In this document: one piece after another, positions 18,201 to 25,849 of the stretch
Layout of the letters: each line of letters opens with the position of its first letter
Position numbering within the stretch: the stretch's first letter is position 1
Assembly: GCA_903910745.1 (NCBI GenBank)
Contig: CAIWAO010000057.1
Location: forward strand, 1 to 37,391
From: an uncultured Burkholderiales bacterium
GTDB taxonomy: Bacteria > Pseudomonadota > Gammaproteobacteria > Burkholderiales > Burkholderiaceae_C
Direction of reading: 5' to 3'
DNA: 37,391 nt
Position numbers and translations under genes: made by a program
Notes under the pieces: model-generated
Databases searched by the model: none
Told to the model about the DNA's origin: nothing
The model's input: only the letters and a program-made list of their open reading frames with translations

Positions 18201-19694
18201 AGGATCCGTAAATCTGGGACGTCCATTAAAGTCATCTGCGCTGTACAGGCGTATACAAACGCCCTCAGAGACTCGTCCGCATCTGCCCGCTCGTTGATTA
18301 GCGGCAGCTTGTGATACGGGCTCAATCAAGAGCTGTTCGACTTTGGTTCTATAGTTATAACGTTTGATACGAGCTGTACCTAAATCAATTACATATCGAA
18401 TTCCCGGCACGGTTAGCGAAGTCTCGGCGACGTTGGTAGCTAACACAATCCTAGGGGCTCCACCCGTATGAAACACACGTTCTTGCTCTGCCTGTGTGAG
18501 ACGGGCAAATAATGGAACAACCTCACAGTGGCGAGTCGTAGCCCGATTAGCTAGGTGGGCGTTTAAGTGGCCCATGGCATCCCTGATTTCACGCTCGCCC
18601 GGCAGGAACACCAAGATATCCCCCATAGTGGGAATGCGTTGAGTGGCAAGTTTGGGAGTATTGATCTGCGAAGGAGATGATGAAGATTTTTCAGTCTCAG
18701 CCTCTACAACCTCCTCAACCTCTTCTTTGTTTAGTCGCTCCTCTAACCTCACTAAATTTACATCTCCCTCCCCTAACTCTGTCTTTTTGACATTGCTTTC
18801 GGACTCAGTTGACTTTGAAATATTTTCATCATTAGGGTTTAGCTCGCCGCTCTTAGAGGTCGATATCTGGGCCGTGTCTGAATCAGAATTTTTCGTTTTT
18901 CCTCGCCAAAGCTCATCAACGGAATCTGACAAAGCATCTAACCAACTGTAATCTCGCTCCTCCTCAAATGGCCTGTATCTCATCTCAACGGGATAAGTTC
19001 GTCCAGAGACCATTAAGACCGGCGCAGGTCCAGTGCTGGACGCAAAGTGCCTCGCAAAACGATCTGCATCAATTGTTGCGGAGGTAACAATAATTTTTAA
19101 ATCAGGTCGCTTGGGAAGTATTTGTTTCAAATGGCCAAGCAAAAAATCAATATTTAAACTTCTCTCATGAGCCTCATCAATGATGATGGTATCGTAGGCC
19201 TTCAAAAGTGGGTCTGTCTGAGTCTCAGCAAGCAAGATACCGTCTGTCATGAGTTTGACTCTGGTAGAGGCGCTTAATTTATCTTGAAACCTCACTTTGT
19301 AGCCCACCCACTCACCCACGCTGGAGTTGAGCTCATCGGCAATTCTTTTAGCCACTGAAGTTGCCGCAATCCGTCTGGGCTGGGTATGACCTATTATTCG
19401 CCGCCGGGGTGATGACTTTGAGTCTTTTAAGGACTCATTTTCGCTTGGCAGTTGCGCTCCCCCGCCTCGCCCCAGAGCCAGAGCCATTTTGGGGAGTTGT
19501 GTGGTTTTACCAGAGCCCGTCTCACCGCAAACAATAATCACTTGGTGATCACAGATTGCTTGCATAATTTCCCCTTTGCGCAACGAGACAGGCAAAGATT
19601 GGGGAAATTCAATGGACAAGTTGGATATAGATTGCAAGATTAGGCTAAAGATGGAGGACAATTCGCAACAGATATGCGAAACGAAGTGATGCAT
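15252..19694 (-). CDS. hrpA: ATP-dependent RNA helicase HrpA, DEAH-box, unusually long
   Basis: A 1480-residue DEAH helicase. Walker A GETGSGKTT is at residues 57-65, DEAH at 173-176 and SAT at 205-207; the second RecA domain has LVFLPGEREI (361-370), VLATNVAETSLTVPGIRYVID and QRAGRCGR. A long C-terminal HrpA region (DUF3418-like) ends YLKAVFLRLDKFRADPARDL. HrpA rescues stalled, collided ribosomes in E. coli. E. coli HrpA has about 1300 residues. Here an acidic, Ser/Glu/Asn-rich insert (about 266-355) splits the helicase core between its two lobes, and another low-complexity Asn/Ser/Gly stretch occurs around 1110-1150. It is divergent from argA (68 bp between starts), with no clear Shine-Dalgarno sequence. 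Confidence 0.93.
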   Translation of the reverse strand: MHHFVSHICCELSSIFSLILQSISNLSIEFPQSLPVSLRKGEIMQAICDHQVIIVCGETGSGKTTQLPKMALALGRGGGAQLPSENESLKDSKSSPRRRIIGHTQPRRIAATSVAKRIADELNSSVGEWVGYKVRFQDKLSASTRVKLMTDGILLAETQTDPLLKAYDTIIIDEAHERSLNIDFLLGHLKQILPKRPDLKIIVTSATIDADRFARHFASSTGPAPVLMVSGRTYPVEMRYRPFEEERDYSWLDALSDSVDELWRGKTKNSDSDTAQISTSKSGELNPNDENISKSTESESNVKKTELGEGDVNLVRLEERLNKEEVEEVVEAETEKSSSSPSQINTPKLATQRIPTMGDILVFLPGEREIRDAMGHLNAHLANRATTRHCEVVPLFARLTQAEQERVFHTGGAPRIVLATNVAETSLTVPGIRYVIDLGTARIKRYNYRTKVEQLLIEPVSQAAANQRAGRCGRVSEGVCIRLYSADDFNGRPRFTDPEILRSSLASVILRLKSLRFGSVEEFPFLEAPRPKAISDGYQLLSELGAIDEDLGLTRVGSELAKLPLDPRIGRMILEARSKGALSEVLIVASALSVQDVRDRPLEQQGAADSAHVKFRDERSEFNGYLKIWNWVNEQRGTTVDPSGSKTHKLTNRQYENLLKQNFLSVRRLREWRDVYSQLLLLIKEQKWRLNTESPTYEQLHQSLLSGLMGNIGFKSDEQDFYLGARGIKFYRHPGAHLTKKAPKWVVCAELVETTRLFGRGMASIDPLWLESLGEHLLKRQLLDPKFDIRKSEVIAFERATLYGLLVYSGRRVPYARVDMVGAREIFIRQGLVEGQWLGALPFIAANQKMIRKVEELEHKSRRQDVLVDEALIFAYYDQKIPSNVFNAITLERWYKEESQRSSQPLLYLTQEELMRHEAQGVTTDAFPKVVKLGGVDCSATYLHEPADVRDGITVGVPLFVLNQISEERAEWLVPGMLKEKILALLKSLHQKPRARLVPLPDTAERFANELSKEGVFAVGSLIDAMVKLVVSQTQVEIKRGDFKLEMLAPHHFMNFKVEGDAGRQLAMGRNLGSLKAELGAQARGAFQALASLKTKNYGVDPHQSQFDSINNLKTNATKGNLQNPQNDVIKPPGGRSGAGGVFGEMIKDRGLNTRDTFASESAVLQASVQQPSPFEGAFTQWSFGELPELLELSKGDQTLVGFPALIDEGFSVRVEVFDEPSIAKAKHKAGLRKLFALQVKDSIKYLEKNNAELASPIVLNFVQSMKNLESALKSEPTKGGANSSTAMTIEILKPQIMDLALDRAFMMDPWPINSTQFEQRLVEGRTRLTLITTEISRLVQTLLTEFCASARKLKDTGVGAQAQGDIAIQLQRLMHKNFLLDTPYSQLQQFPRYLKAVFLRLDKFRADPARDLDRMKQIAVLEQQFWREWTARKGVPDSRLSEFRWLLEELRVSLFAQELKTPQPVSVKRLEKAWTQLKG

Positions 19695-19762
19695 TATCTC
19701 AAGTTAGAAGACTCCCTGCGTTCATCCGCAACTACTTCGCAACAAAACCTCATTAATTGACC

Positions 19763-21112
19763 ATGTCAACCGTATTTAATTTTACATTTGTGCCTTGGTT
19801 TCGTGCAGTTGCACCCTACATCCATATGCACAGAGGAAAAACCTTCGTGGTCGCAATCGCAGGTGAGGCCATCGCGGCAGGAAAATTACCCAACATCGTC
19901 CAAGATTTAGCGCTCATTCACAGTATGGGGGTGAACCTTGTTTTGGTTCACGGTTTTAGGCCCCAGGTCAATGAACAGCTCCTGGCCAAAGGCCACGAAC
20001 CCAAATACTCACACGGCATGCGCATAACAGATGATTTTGCCTTGGATTGTGCACAAGAGGCAGCGGGCCAACTTAGATATGAAATTGAAGCCGCCTTCAG
20101 TCAAGGCCTGCCCAACACACCCATGGCTGGAGCAACTGTCAGGGTGATCTCTGGTAATTTTATTACCGCACGTCCAGTAGGCATTTTGGACGGGGTTGAT
20201 TTCATGAACTCAGGCTTGGTTCGCAAAGTCGATGTTATCGGAATTACACAAACCCTGGCGGCGGGGTCGCTTGTACTCATATCTCCCTTCGGATTCTCAC
20301 CCACAGGAGAGGCCTTCAATCTATCTATGGAAGAGGTGGCGACCTCTGTGTCCACTGCGTTGCAAGCAGATAAACTGATATTTTTAACTGAAGTTCCCGG
20401 TATTCCTCAAAAACCATTAGAGCCAGAGAGTGAGGACAATCCTATAGATACGGAATTACCTCTTGACGCAGCTGAAAAATTATTGGAGTCTCTCCCCCTT
20501 GCTGTGAACCCTCAAGATATGGGTTTTTACTTGCAGCACTGCGTAAAAGCTTGTAAGTCAGGTGTTGAAAGAAGTCATATTTTGCCCTTCTCCGTTGACG
20601 GTGCACTCCTACTTGAAGTTTACATGCACGACGGAATAGGTACGATGGTTGTTGACGAGAAACTCGAGAGTTTAAGAGAGGCAACACACGAAGATGTAGG
20701 AGGAGTATTACAACTCATAGAGCCTTTCGAGCGTGACGGTACCTTGGTTAAACGAGGAAGAAGTGAGATCGAGAGAGATATTGGCCTGTACACAGTTATT
20801 GAACATGACGGCGTCATCTTTGGATGCGCAGCGCTTTATCCTTACACTGAAAATAAAACAGCAGAGATGGCAGCGTTAACTGTCTCCCCCCAATCTCAGT
20901 CACAAGGGGACGGCGAGAAACTACTTAAACGTATTGAAGCTAGGGCTAAAGCGATGGGGCTTGAGAGTATCTTTGTGCTTACAACACGCACTCACCACTG
21001 GTTTGTCAAGCGCGGCTTTGTTGTGGTCGACACGGAGTGGCTTCCCCCGGCCAGAAACAAAAAATACAACTGGGACCGTAAAAGTATCGTGCTTGTCAAG
21101 AAATTGGTCTGA
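19763..21112 (+). CDS. argA: N-acetylglutamate synthase
   Basis: A 449-residue ArgA, first step of arginine synthesis: acetyl-CoA plus glutamate to N-acetylglutamate. An N-terminal amino-acid-kinase fold (FVVAIAGEAIAAGKL, LVLVHGFRPQVNEQL, ISPFGFSPTGEAFNL) is followed by a C-terminal GNAT acetyltransferase domain with YTVIEHDGVIFGCAALYPY, AEMAALTVSPQSQSQGDGEKLL (acetyl-CoA site) and VLTTRTHHWFVKRGF. The kinase-like domain normally senses arginine for feedback inhibition. ATG 19763 is chosen over the TTG two codons earlier. Neighbouring hrpA in opposite orientation is a familiar Burkholderiales arrangement. Confidence 0.93.
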   Translation: MSTVFNFTFVPWFRAVAPYIHMHRGKTFVVAIAGEAIAAGKLPNIVQDLALIHSMGVNLVLVHGFRPQVNEQLLAKGHEPKYSHGMRITDDFALDCAQEAAGQLRYEIEAAFSQGLPNTPMAGATVRVISGNFITARPVGILDGVDFMNSGLVRKVDVIGITQTLAAGSLVLISPFGFSPTGEAFNLSMEEVATSVSTALQADKLIFLTEVPGIPQKPLEPESEDNPIDTELPLDAAEKLLESLPLAVNPQDMGFYLQHCVKACKSGVERSHILPFSVDGALLLEVYMHDGIGTMVVDEKLESLREATHEDVGGVLQLIEPFERDGTLVKRGRSEIERDIGLYTVIEHDGVIFGCAALYPYTENKTAEMAALTVSPQSQSQGDGEKLLKRIEARAKAMGLESIFVLTTRTHHWFVKRGFVVVDTEWLPPARNKKYNWDRKSIVLVKKLV

Positions 21113-21115
21113 AGT

Positions 21116-22270
21116 TTGACTTTGCAAGCCCTGAAGATCTATGCTGGTGCTTGTGCCTTCAAGCACATCAAAACCAACGGACTAAAACCTGAGGATATTA
21201 AAGTAATTGCAGGTGCTGCAGGAGGCCCAAAAGGTTTACTTCTTGGGCCTTTGGACAGATTTATATTTGGCGATTGGCTTAGAGCCCCTCAAATATCCCC
21301 CCACTTCATAGATTTAATTGGGGCTTCAATAGGCGCTTGGCGTATGGGGGCCGCCTGCATGCTCGATCCAGTTCTAGCTTCTAAGCGCTTAGAGCACGAT
21401 TACATACATCAGCAATACGATATACCAAGGGGCAAGAGACGCCCATCAGCTGAAGTGGTGAGCGCCCAATTTAAGGAGACTTTAAATGACTTTTTTGCGG
21501 ATCATGTCAAAGACGTACTAAACCACCCAACCTTCAAGCTAAACGTAGTTGCATCAAAGGGTAAATATATCCTTGCCAAGGAAGGTACGGTAAGCACACC
21601 GGCTGGCTACGCCCTAGCCTACCTATCTAACATTGCCTCTCGTCAATTACTGGGTATTTGGCTTGAGAGAACACTATTCTCTGTGCCGCAGGAGAGAGTG
21701 AACGTGAGTAGCGCAACGACTCACAACGTAGAGAACTTAGCTCAGATGTGCTTAGATTTGAATTTTGATTGGAGGGCAGACGGATTTCAGAGTTCTCAGG
21801 TTGAGTTGAATTCCTCAAATTTAACCCAAGCCATTCAAGCAAGTTGTTCCATCCCGTTCGTTATGCACTCAGTATCTGGTATCCCAGGTGCGCCAAAAGG
21901 CGCATATTGGGACGGTGGAATCACAGACTACCACCTACACTGGGATTACAACTCAGTTGCTCCAGGGTTTGTTTTGTACCCTCATTTCCAGCGCTCCCTT
22001 GTTCCTGGCTGGTTAGACAAGGCTCTTAAATGGAGACACGGATCAACTCAGTTTTTAGACAGAGTGATCGTATTGGCACCAAATCCAAATTGGGTGGCAA
22101 AATTGCCTAACTCAAAATTACCAGACCGACAGGACTTTGTCAGATACGCGAAAGATCCAACTACTCGAATAAAAATCTGGCAAAAAGCCGTGAGTGAGAG
22201 TGAGCAACTAGCGGATGAGTTTGCTACTTGGTTAGCAAATCCCGGTTCTATTCAGCTTGAAGTACTTTGA
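21116..22270 (+). CDS. Patatin-like phospholipase family protein
   Basis: A 384-residue patatin-fold hydrolase. The oxyanion-hole loop AGAAGGPKG precedes the nucleophile elbow GASIGAW (Ser71). The catalytic Asp is in YWDGGITDYHL (Asp266), which completes the Ser-Asp dyad. The expected activity is lipid acyl hydrolysis. There is no signal peptide, so it is probably cytoplasmic. Initiation seems to use TTG 21116, 3 bp after the argA stop; another TTG lies at 21122 and no ATG or GTG is suitably placed, pointing to translational coupling with argA. The biological role is unknown. Confidence 0.8.
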   Translation: MTLQALKIYAGACAFKHIKTNGLKPEDIKVIAGAAGGPKGLLLGPLDRFIFGDWLRAPQISPHFIDLIGASIGAWRMGAACMLDPVLASKRLEHDYIHQQYDIPRGKRRPSAEVVSAQFKETLNDFFADHVKDVLNHPTFKLNVVASKGKYILAKEGTVSTPAGYALAYLSNIASRQLLGIWLERTLFSVPQERVNVSSATTHNVENLAQMCLDLNFDWRADGFQSSQVELNSSNLTQAIQASCSIPFVMHSVSGIPGAPKGAYWDGGITDYHLHWDYNSVAPGFVLYPHFQRSLVPGWLDKALKWRHGSTQFLDRVIVLAPNPNWVAKLPNSKLPDRQDFVRYAKDPTTRIKIWQKAVSESEQLADEFATWLANPGSIQLEVL

Positions 22271-22283
22271 ACTTGGCAAGCCT

Positions 22284-22316
22284 TAAAAAAATTGGACCTT
22301 CAACCCAATGGGTTGG
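22284..22316 (-). terminator. Candidate rho-independent terminator after dsbB
   Basis: On the minus strand CAACCC-ATT-GGGTTG (22315 down to 22301) forms a 6-bp stem with a 3-base loop overlapping the dsbB stop. It is followed after ten bases by TTTTTTT (22290-22284). The spacing to the T-run is longer than ideal. Confidence 0.4.
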
Positions 22317-22839
22317 GATGATTTGCCTTTGCTGCCTTATAGGCTTTAATTTGTACTATTGCAACAAAAGTGATAATGGCTAAAAAACATAGATAAGACC
22401 AATTGGCAATTGATCCCCCCAGAAGAGTCCAATCAACCACAGTACAGTCTCCGCTGCCTTTGAATATCATGGGAATGGCTCGCTTAAGTGGAAAATTTTC
22501 AATCATCCCGTACAAATCACGCCCACAACTCATGGTCTCGGGGGGGAACCACTGCAACCAACTTTGCCTTGCAGCCACAAAAGCACCCAAAACAGCAAAA
22601 ATTTGAACCAACACAGATAAAACTATAAATGCCCGTGTTTTATTAAGAAAATAGCCCATTAAAGCAAATACAACGATCAAGATAAAAGCATATCGTTGAA
22701 CAATGCACATAGGGCAAGGCTCTAAGCCCACAACCTCTTGGAGATAGATGCCAAATGACAAAAGGCTTACACCAACCAATGCAATAACAGCACTGGCCGT
22801 GCGGGGATTGAATATATTTTTCAATAAATCTGACGACAT
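22300..22839 (-). CDS. dsbB: Disulfide bond formation protein B
   Basis: A 179-residue inner-membrane protein with four helices, which reoxidises DsbA and passes electrons to quinone. The first periplasmic loop has EPCPMC (Cys42-Cys45), and the second has Cys105 and Cys132 (MSCGRD and GDCT), giving both required pairs. Arg49 in VQRYAF is the usual quinone-proximal residue. ATG 22839 has AGG 7 bp upstream. It is convergent with the patatin-like gene, and divergent from yggX. Confidence 0.92.
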   Translation of the reverse strand: MSSDLLKNIFNPRTASAVIALVGVSLLSFGIYLQEVVGLEPCPMCIVQRYAFILIVVFALMGYFLNKTRAFIVLSVLVQIFAVLGAFVAARQSWLQWFPPETMSCGRDLYGMIENFPLKRAIPMIFKGSGDCTVVDWTLLGGSIANWSYLCFLAIITFVAIVQIKAYKAAKANHPNPLG

Positions 22840-22948
22840 AAAAAAACCTAAAATTAAGATATTTTCAAAAACCCATTATCATCTAGCATGTCAAACTTTA
22901 AAGCAAGAACGTTTTTAAAGTATTTTAATTAGAAGGAATTTAAACTCT

Positions 22949-23224
22949 ATGGCACGCATGGTTAACTGCATCAAACTTGGCACTGAAGCTGAGGGACTTG
23001 ATTTACCTCCCTACCCTGGAGAGCTTGGTAAACGCATATGGGAGCAGGTTAGTAAAGAGGCCTGGGCTGCTTGGCTCAAGCAGCAAACGATGCTTGTTAA
23101 TGAAAACCGACTCAACTTGGCTGACCTTCGCTCAAGGCAGTATTTGGCAAGACAAATGGAGAAGCACTTTTTTGGAGAAGGTGCGGATACAGCTCAAGGG
23201 TATGTTCCCCCACCTGGCGCCTGA
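22949..23224 (+). CDS. yggX: Fe(2+)-trafficking / oxidative-damage protection protein YggX
   Basis: A 91-residue YggX-family protein. It begins [23 protein letters not shown] with the single conserved Cys7, followed by [30 protein letters not shown] and the C-terminal MEKHFFGEG. In Salmonella and E. coli YggX protects iron-sulfur enzymes from oxidative damage. AAGGA lies 11 bp before the ATG. The last 23 bp overlap the proposed mnmC start in another frame. Confidence 0.94.
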   Translation: MARMVNCIKLGTEAEGLDLPPYPGELGKRIWEQVSKEAWAAWLKQQTMLVNENRLNLADLRSRQYLARQMEKHFFGEGADTAQGYVPPPGA

Positions 23225-25688
23225 TAGTTCGGATAGCCCCGTTGAATGGACTTCCAATGGGGTACCGAAGAGTAAAGTATTTGGCGATACTTACAGAAGT
23301 TTTGCCTCTCAATCTTCTGAAAACGATACAACAGCTAGGTCATTGAAACTTGAGGACTTGGGGCTTGCCCAGTCCAGAGACGTTTTTATCCAAGGTGCAA
23401 AGCTTTGGAGAACCAACCCAAGTTGGCATAACCAAGAGCACTGGACCATACTGGAGACTGGGTTTGGGCTGGGACTGAATTTTCTTTCTACTTGGGATCA
23501 TTGGTTAAATCAAGACCCGATGAGTCGGCCAAAAAGATTAACATATGTTTCGTTTGAGCAATACCCCGTCTCGGTGGAGGACTTAATTTTCAGTGCAAAA
23601 CCATGGCCTGAACTACATAAATTAGCAAAGAGTTTATCCTTGAGTTGGCGCGGCATGATACCGGGATTTCACAGGCTATCGTTTGAAGGTGGAGCGATCA
23701 CTTTGTTGGTGTGTATTGGAGATATAGACAAATCTATTCTTGAGCTGGATCTGCATGCAGATTCGGTTTTCCTGGACGGACATAGTCCAAAAGTCAATCC
23801 TGAAATGTGGTCTCACAAAATACTGGGCCGAGTTGCAAACCTAGCCCGGGCAGGAGCAACCCTATCTACTTGGTGCGTAACTGAGGAGGTTGTGAAAAGC
23901 CTAGAAATCCACGGTTTTAAATGCACTAAATTAAATGGACTTTCCCCTAAAAAACACCGATTGGAGGCTGTTTACTTTGGAAAACATTTGGGTACCACCC
24001 AATTCAACTCTAAAGAATCTCCCCAAAATTTCGACAACCACACTCAACTCCAAGGACGATGTGCCGTTATTGGCGCGGGTTTAGCTGGTGCGAGTGCGGC
24101 TTATGCAATGGCCAAAAGAGGTTGGAAGGTCACTGTTTTTGATCTTTTGAAGGAGCCCGCAGGTGCTGCATCTGGTGTGCCCGTTGGTATTTTTAGTACC
24201 CAAATCAGCAAGGACGATAACCCCCAATCAAAGCTCAGCAGAGCAGGTGTTAGATTCACCTGCGGTTTGCTTTCGCAACTTCTAATTGATTCTAAAGGAT
24301 CAAGTTGGCAAAGCACCGGTGTACTAGAGGCGCGACCAAATTTAGTAAGGGAAGATCAGGATTACCTTATCAATCCAGACAAGGAAATAGACCCGGGTTG
24401 CGCAAGTAAAGATGGACCAATTCCAAAACCTTTAAAGAAACTACATTCTGACCCACAGAGTTTTGAGCTTCTACAATCCAAACAAGCTAAAGATTGGTAT
24501 GAGCTCACCTTTGAGTACAAATCAAAAGCGGATTTGAGAGCGAGTCATTTGTTTGGATCACCCGATATATGGCACTCTCAAGGCGGATGGGTTGAGGGCG
24601 GTGTTTTAGTTCGTGAACTACTTGCACACCCCAACATAGAGTTTCGCGCAGGTCAGAGGATCACGCAATTACTTGCCTACAAACTAAAGAAGGCAACAAA
24701 ATCAAGTGAGCAAAGTAATCAACTAGAGCCATACTCGGCTGATGATTTAATCCATAAGTGGGAGATTAAATCAGAACCCCCAACGGCTAGTGACCATCCG
24801 CCTTCAAATCACTTGGAACACAATGTTTGGGACCACGTCATTGTTGCCAATTCTTACGATGCGCAATATTTGCTAGAGCCACTAACCCTTTTATCAAAAG
24901 GGCCTTCACCTCTCTCAGAGCTGAATTTAAATGACTCGTCGGCTATCCCCTCTGAAATTAATCTAGAAATAACGCGGGGACAAATCACGTGGGGCAATCT
25001 AACGAAAGAGCAGGCTAAAAATATTTTCAATTTTCCCGTAAATGGCGCGGGTAGTTTTGTATGTAAACCAATCAAAATTGAGTCTGAGCACAAACTCAAT
25101 CAACACCTCAAACCATTTTTAAAAAAATCCAGCGAAACAAATACGCCGACAATTAATTCAGGTGAACTCTGGGCATGGTATGCGGGGTCGACATTCGAAC
25201 GGTTAAGTTCAGCTTTGAAGACCACTTTAGATAAAGCCTCAACCTATCAAGGCTCTGACTATTCACAATTGAATGATGAGGTATTATCTTTCCAGCCCAA
25301 GATGGGTTCTAAAAAAACATCAATCGGTGAACCTTTAGCTACAGATCAATACCAGAGTCCCGAAAAAAATATCAATCAACTCAACTCACAAAACTTAGAA
25401 AAGTTAAAGTGCTTGTATCCAATTGCGTATGATGTAGTGACTTCTGACAAAGTTGAATCAAATTTTCAACATTGGACTGGGCTCAGATGCAACACCAGAA
25501 ACAGACTCCCTTGGGTTCAAAACTTCATGGATCCTCAAAGTAGTTTACCCATTGGTCTCTCAGTTTTAACGGGTCTTGGATCCAAGGGGATTGCTTTGGC
25601 CCCCCTGTGCGCTGAAGTCCTTGTGTGTGAAATTCACCAGGAACCTTGTCCTATAGAGAGAAATCTAGCAAAAATGTTAAAAAAATAA
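23202..25688 (+). CDS. mnmC: Bifunctional tRNA mnm5s2U biosynthesis protein MnmC, enlarged
   Basis: An 828-residue MnmC. The N-terminal methyltransferase domain carries the SAM motif [13 protein letters not shown] (Gly87-Asn93) and [18 protein letters not shown]. The C-terminal FAD oxidase domain starts at GAGLAG (291-296). MnmC removes the carboxymethyl group from cmnm5(s2)U34 of tRNA, then methylates the product to mnm5(s2)U. Usual length is about 650-670; the excess sits in several hydrophilic stretches in the FAD domain (about 405-450, 505-540, 640-700). ATG 23202 begins inside yggX; the open frame extends upstream to 22977, but that part only re-reads yggX. Ribosome-binding signals are weak, which suggests coupling. 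Confidence 0.85.
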   Translation: MFPHLAPDSSDSPVEWTSNGVPKSKVFGDTYRSFASQSSENDTTARSLKLEDLGLAQSRDVFIQGAKLWRTNPSWHNQEHWTILETGFGLGLNFLSTWDHWLNQDPMSRPKRLTYVSFEQYPVSVEDLIFSAKPWPELHKLAKSLSLSWRGMIPGFHRLSFEGGAITLLVCIGDIDKSILELDLHADSVFLDGHSPKVNPEMWSHKILGRVANLARAGATLSTWCVTEEVVKSLEIHGFKCTKLNGLSPKKHRLEAVYFGKHLGTTQFNSKESPQNFDNHTQLQGRCAVIGAGLAGASAAYAMAKRGWKVTVFDLLKEPAGAASGVPVGIFSTQISKDDNPQSKLSRAGVRFTCGLLSQLLIDSKGSSWQSTGVLEARPNLVREDQDYLINPDKEIDPGCASKDGPIPKPLKKLHSDPQSFELLQSKQAKDWYELTFEYKSKADLRASHLFGSPDIWHSQGGWVEGGVLVRELLAHPNIEFRAGQRITQLLAYKLKKATKSSEQSNQLEPYSADDLIHKWEIKSEPPTASDHPPSNHLEHNVWDHVIVANSYDAQYLLEPLTLLSKGPSPLSELNLNDSSAIPSEINLEITRGQITWGNLTKEQAKNIFNFPVNGAGSFVCKPIKIESEHKLNQHLKPFLKKSSETNTPTINSGELWAWYAGSTFERLSSALKTTLDKASTYQGSDYSQLNDEVLSFQPKMGSKKTSIGEPLATDQYQSPEKNINQLNSQNLEKLKCLYPIAYDVVTSDKVESNFQHWTGLRCNTRNRLPWVQNFMDPQSSLPIGLSVLTGLGSKGIALAPLCAEVLVCEIHQEPCPIERNLAKMLKK

Positions 25689-25700
25689 GGGATTGACCTA

Positions 25701-25776
25701 AAATATTTAATATTTCCTAAAGTCATATGGCTAAAACTAATTAGTATTTTGGTTTTATATTCCAAATGGCTATAGT
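25701..25776 (+). promoter_or_regulatory. Candidate cysI promoter region with two AT-rich palindromes
   Basis: The 161 bp before the siroheme reductase hold AAATATT-T-AATATTT (25701-25715), the palindrome ACTAATTAGT (25736-25745), and a possible promoter: TTGGTT (25749-25754), 16 bp, TATAGT (25771-25776). The weak -35 with dyads upstream is what an activator-dependent promoter such as a CysB target would look like. CysB sites are too degenerate to identify by eye. Confidence 0.35.
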
Positions 25777-25849
25777 ATTCATCCTGAAAACGTAGAAACT
25801 GCCAAATTTACACCAACGAGATAAGTCTTTTGGTGCTCCCAAATAAATC

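Noticed and set aside
18643-18951. 102-codon plus-strand frame rich in Ser and Phe
   Set aside because: It is the antisense reading of the Ser/Glu-rich insert of hrpA; low complexity explains the absence of stops.
22977-23201. N-terminal extension of the mnmC frame by 75 codons
   Set aside because: It re-reads yggX in another frame, does not resemble MnmC N termini, and the family begins near the segment [11 protein letters not shown].
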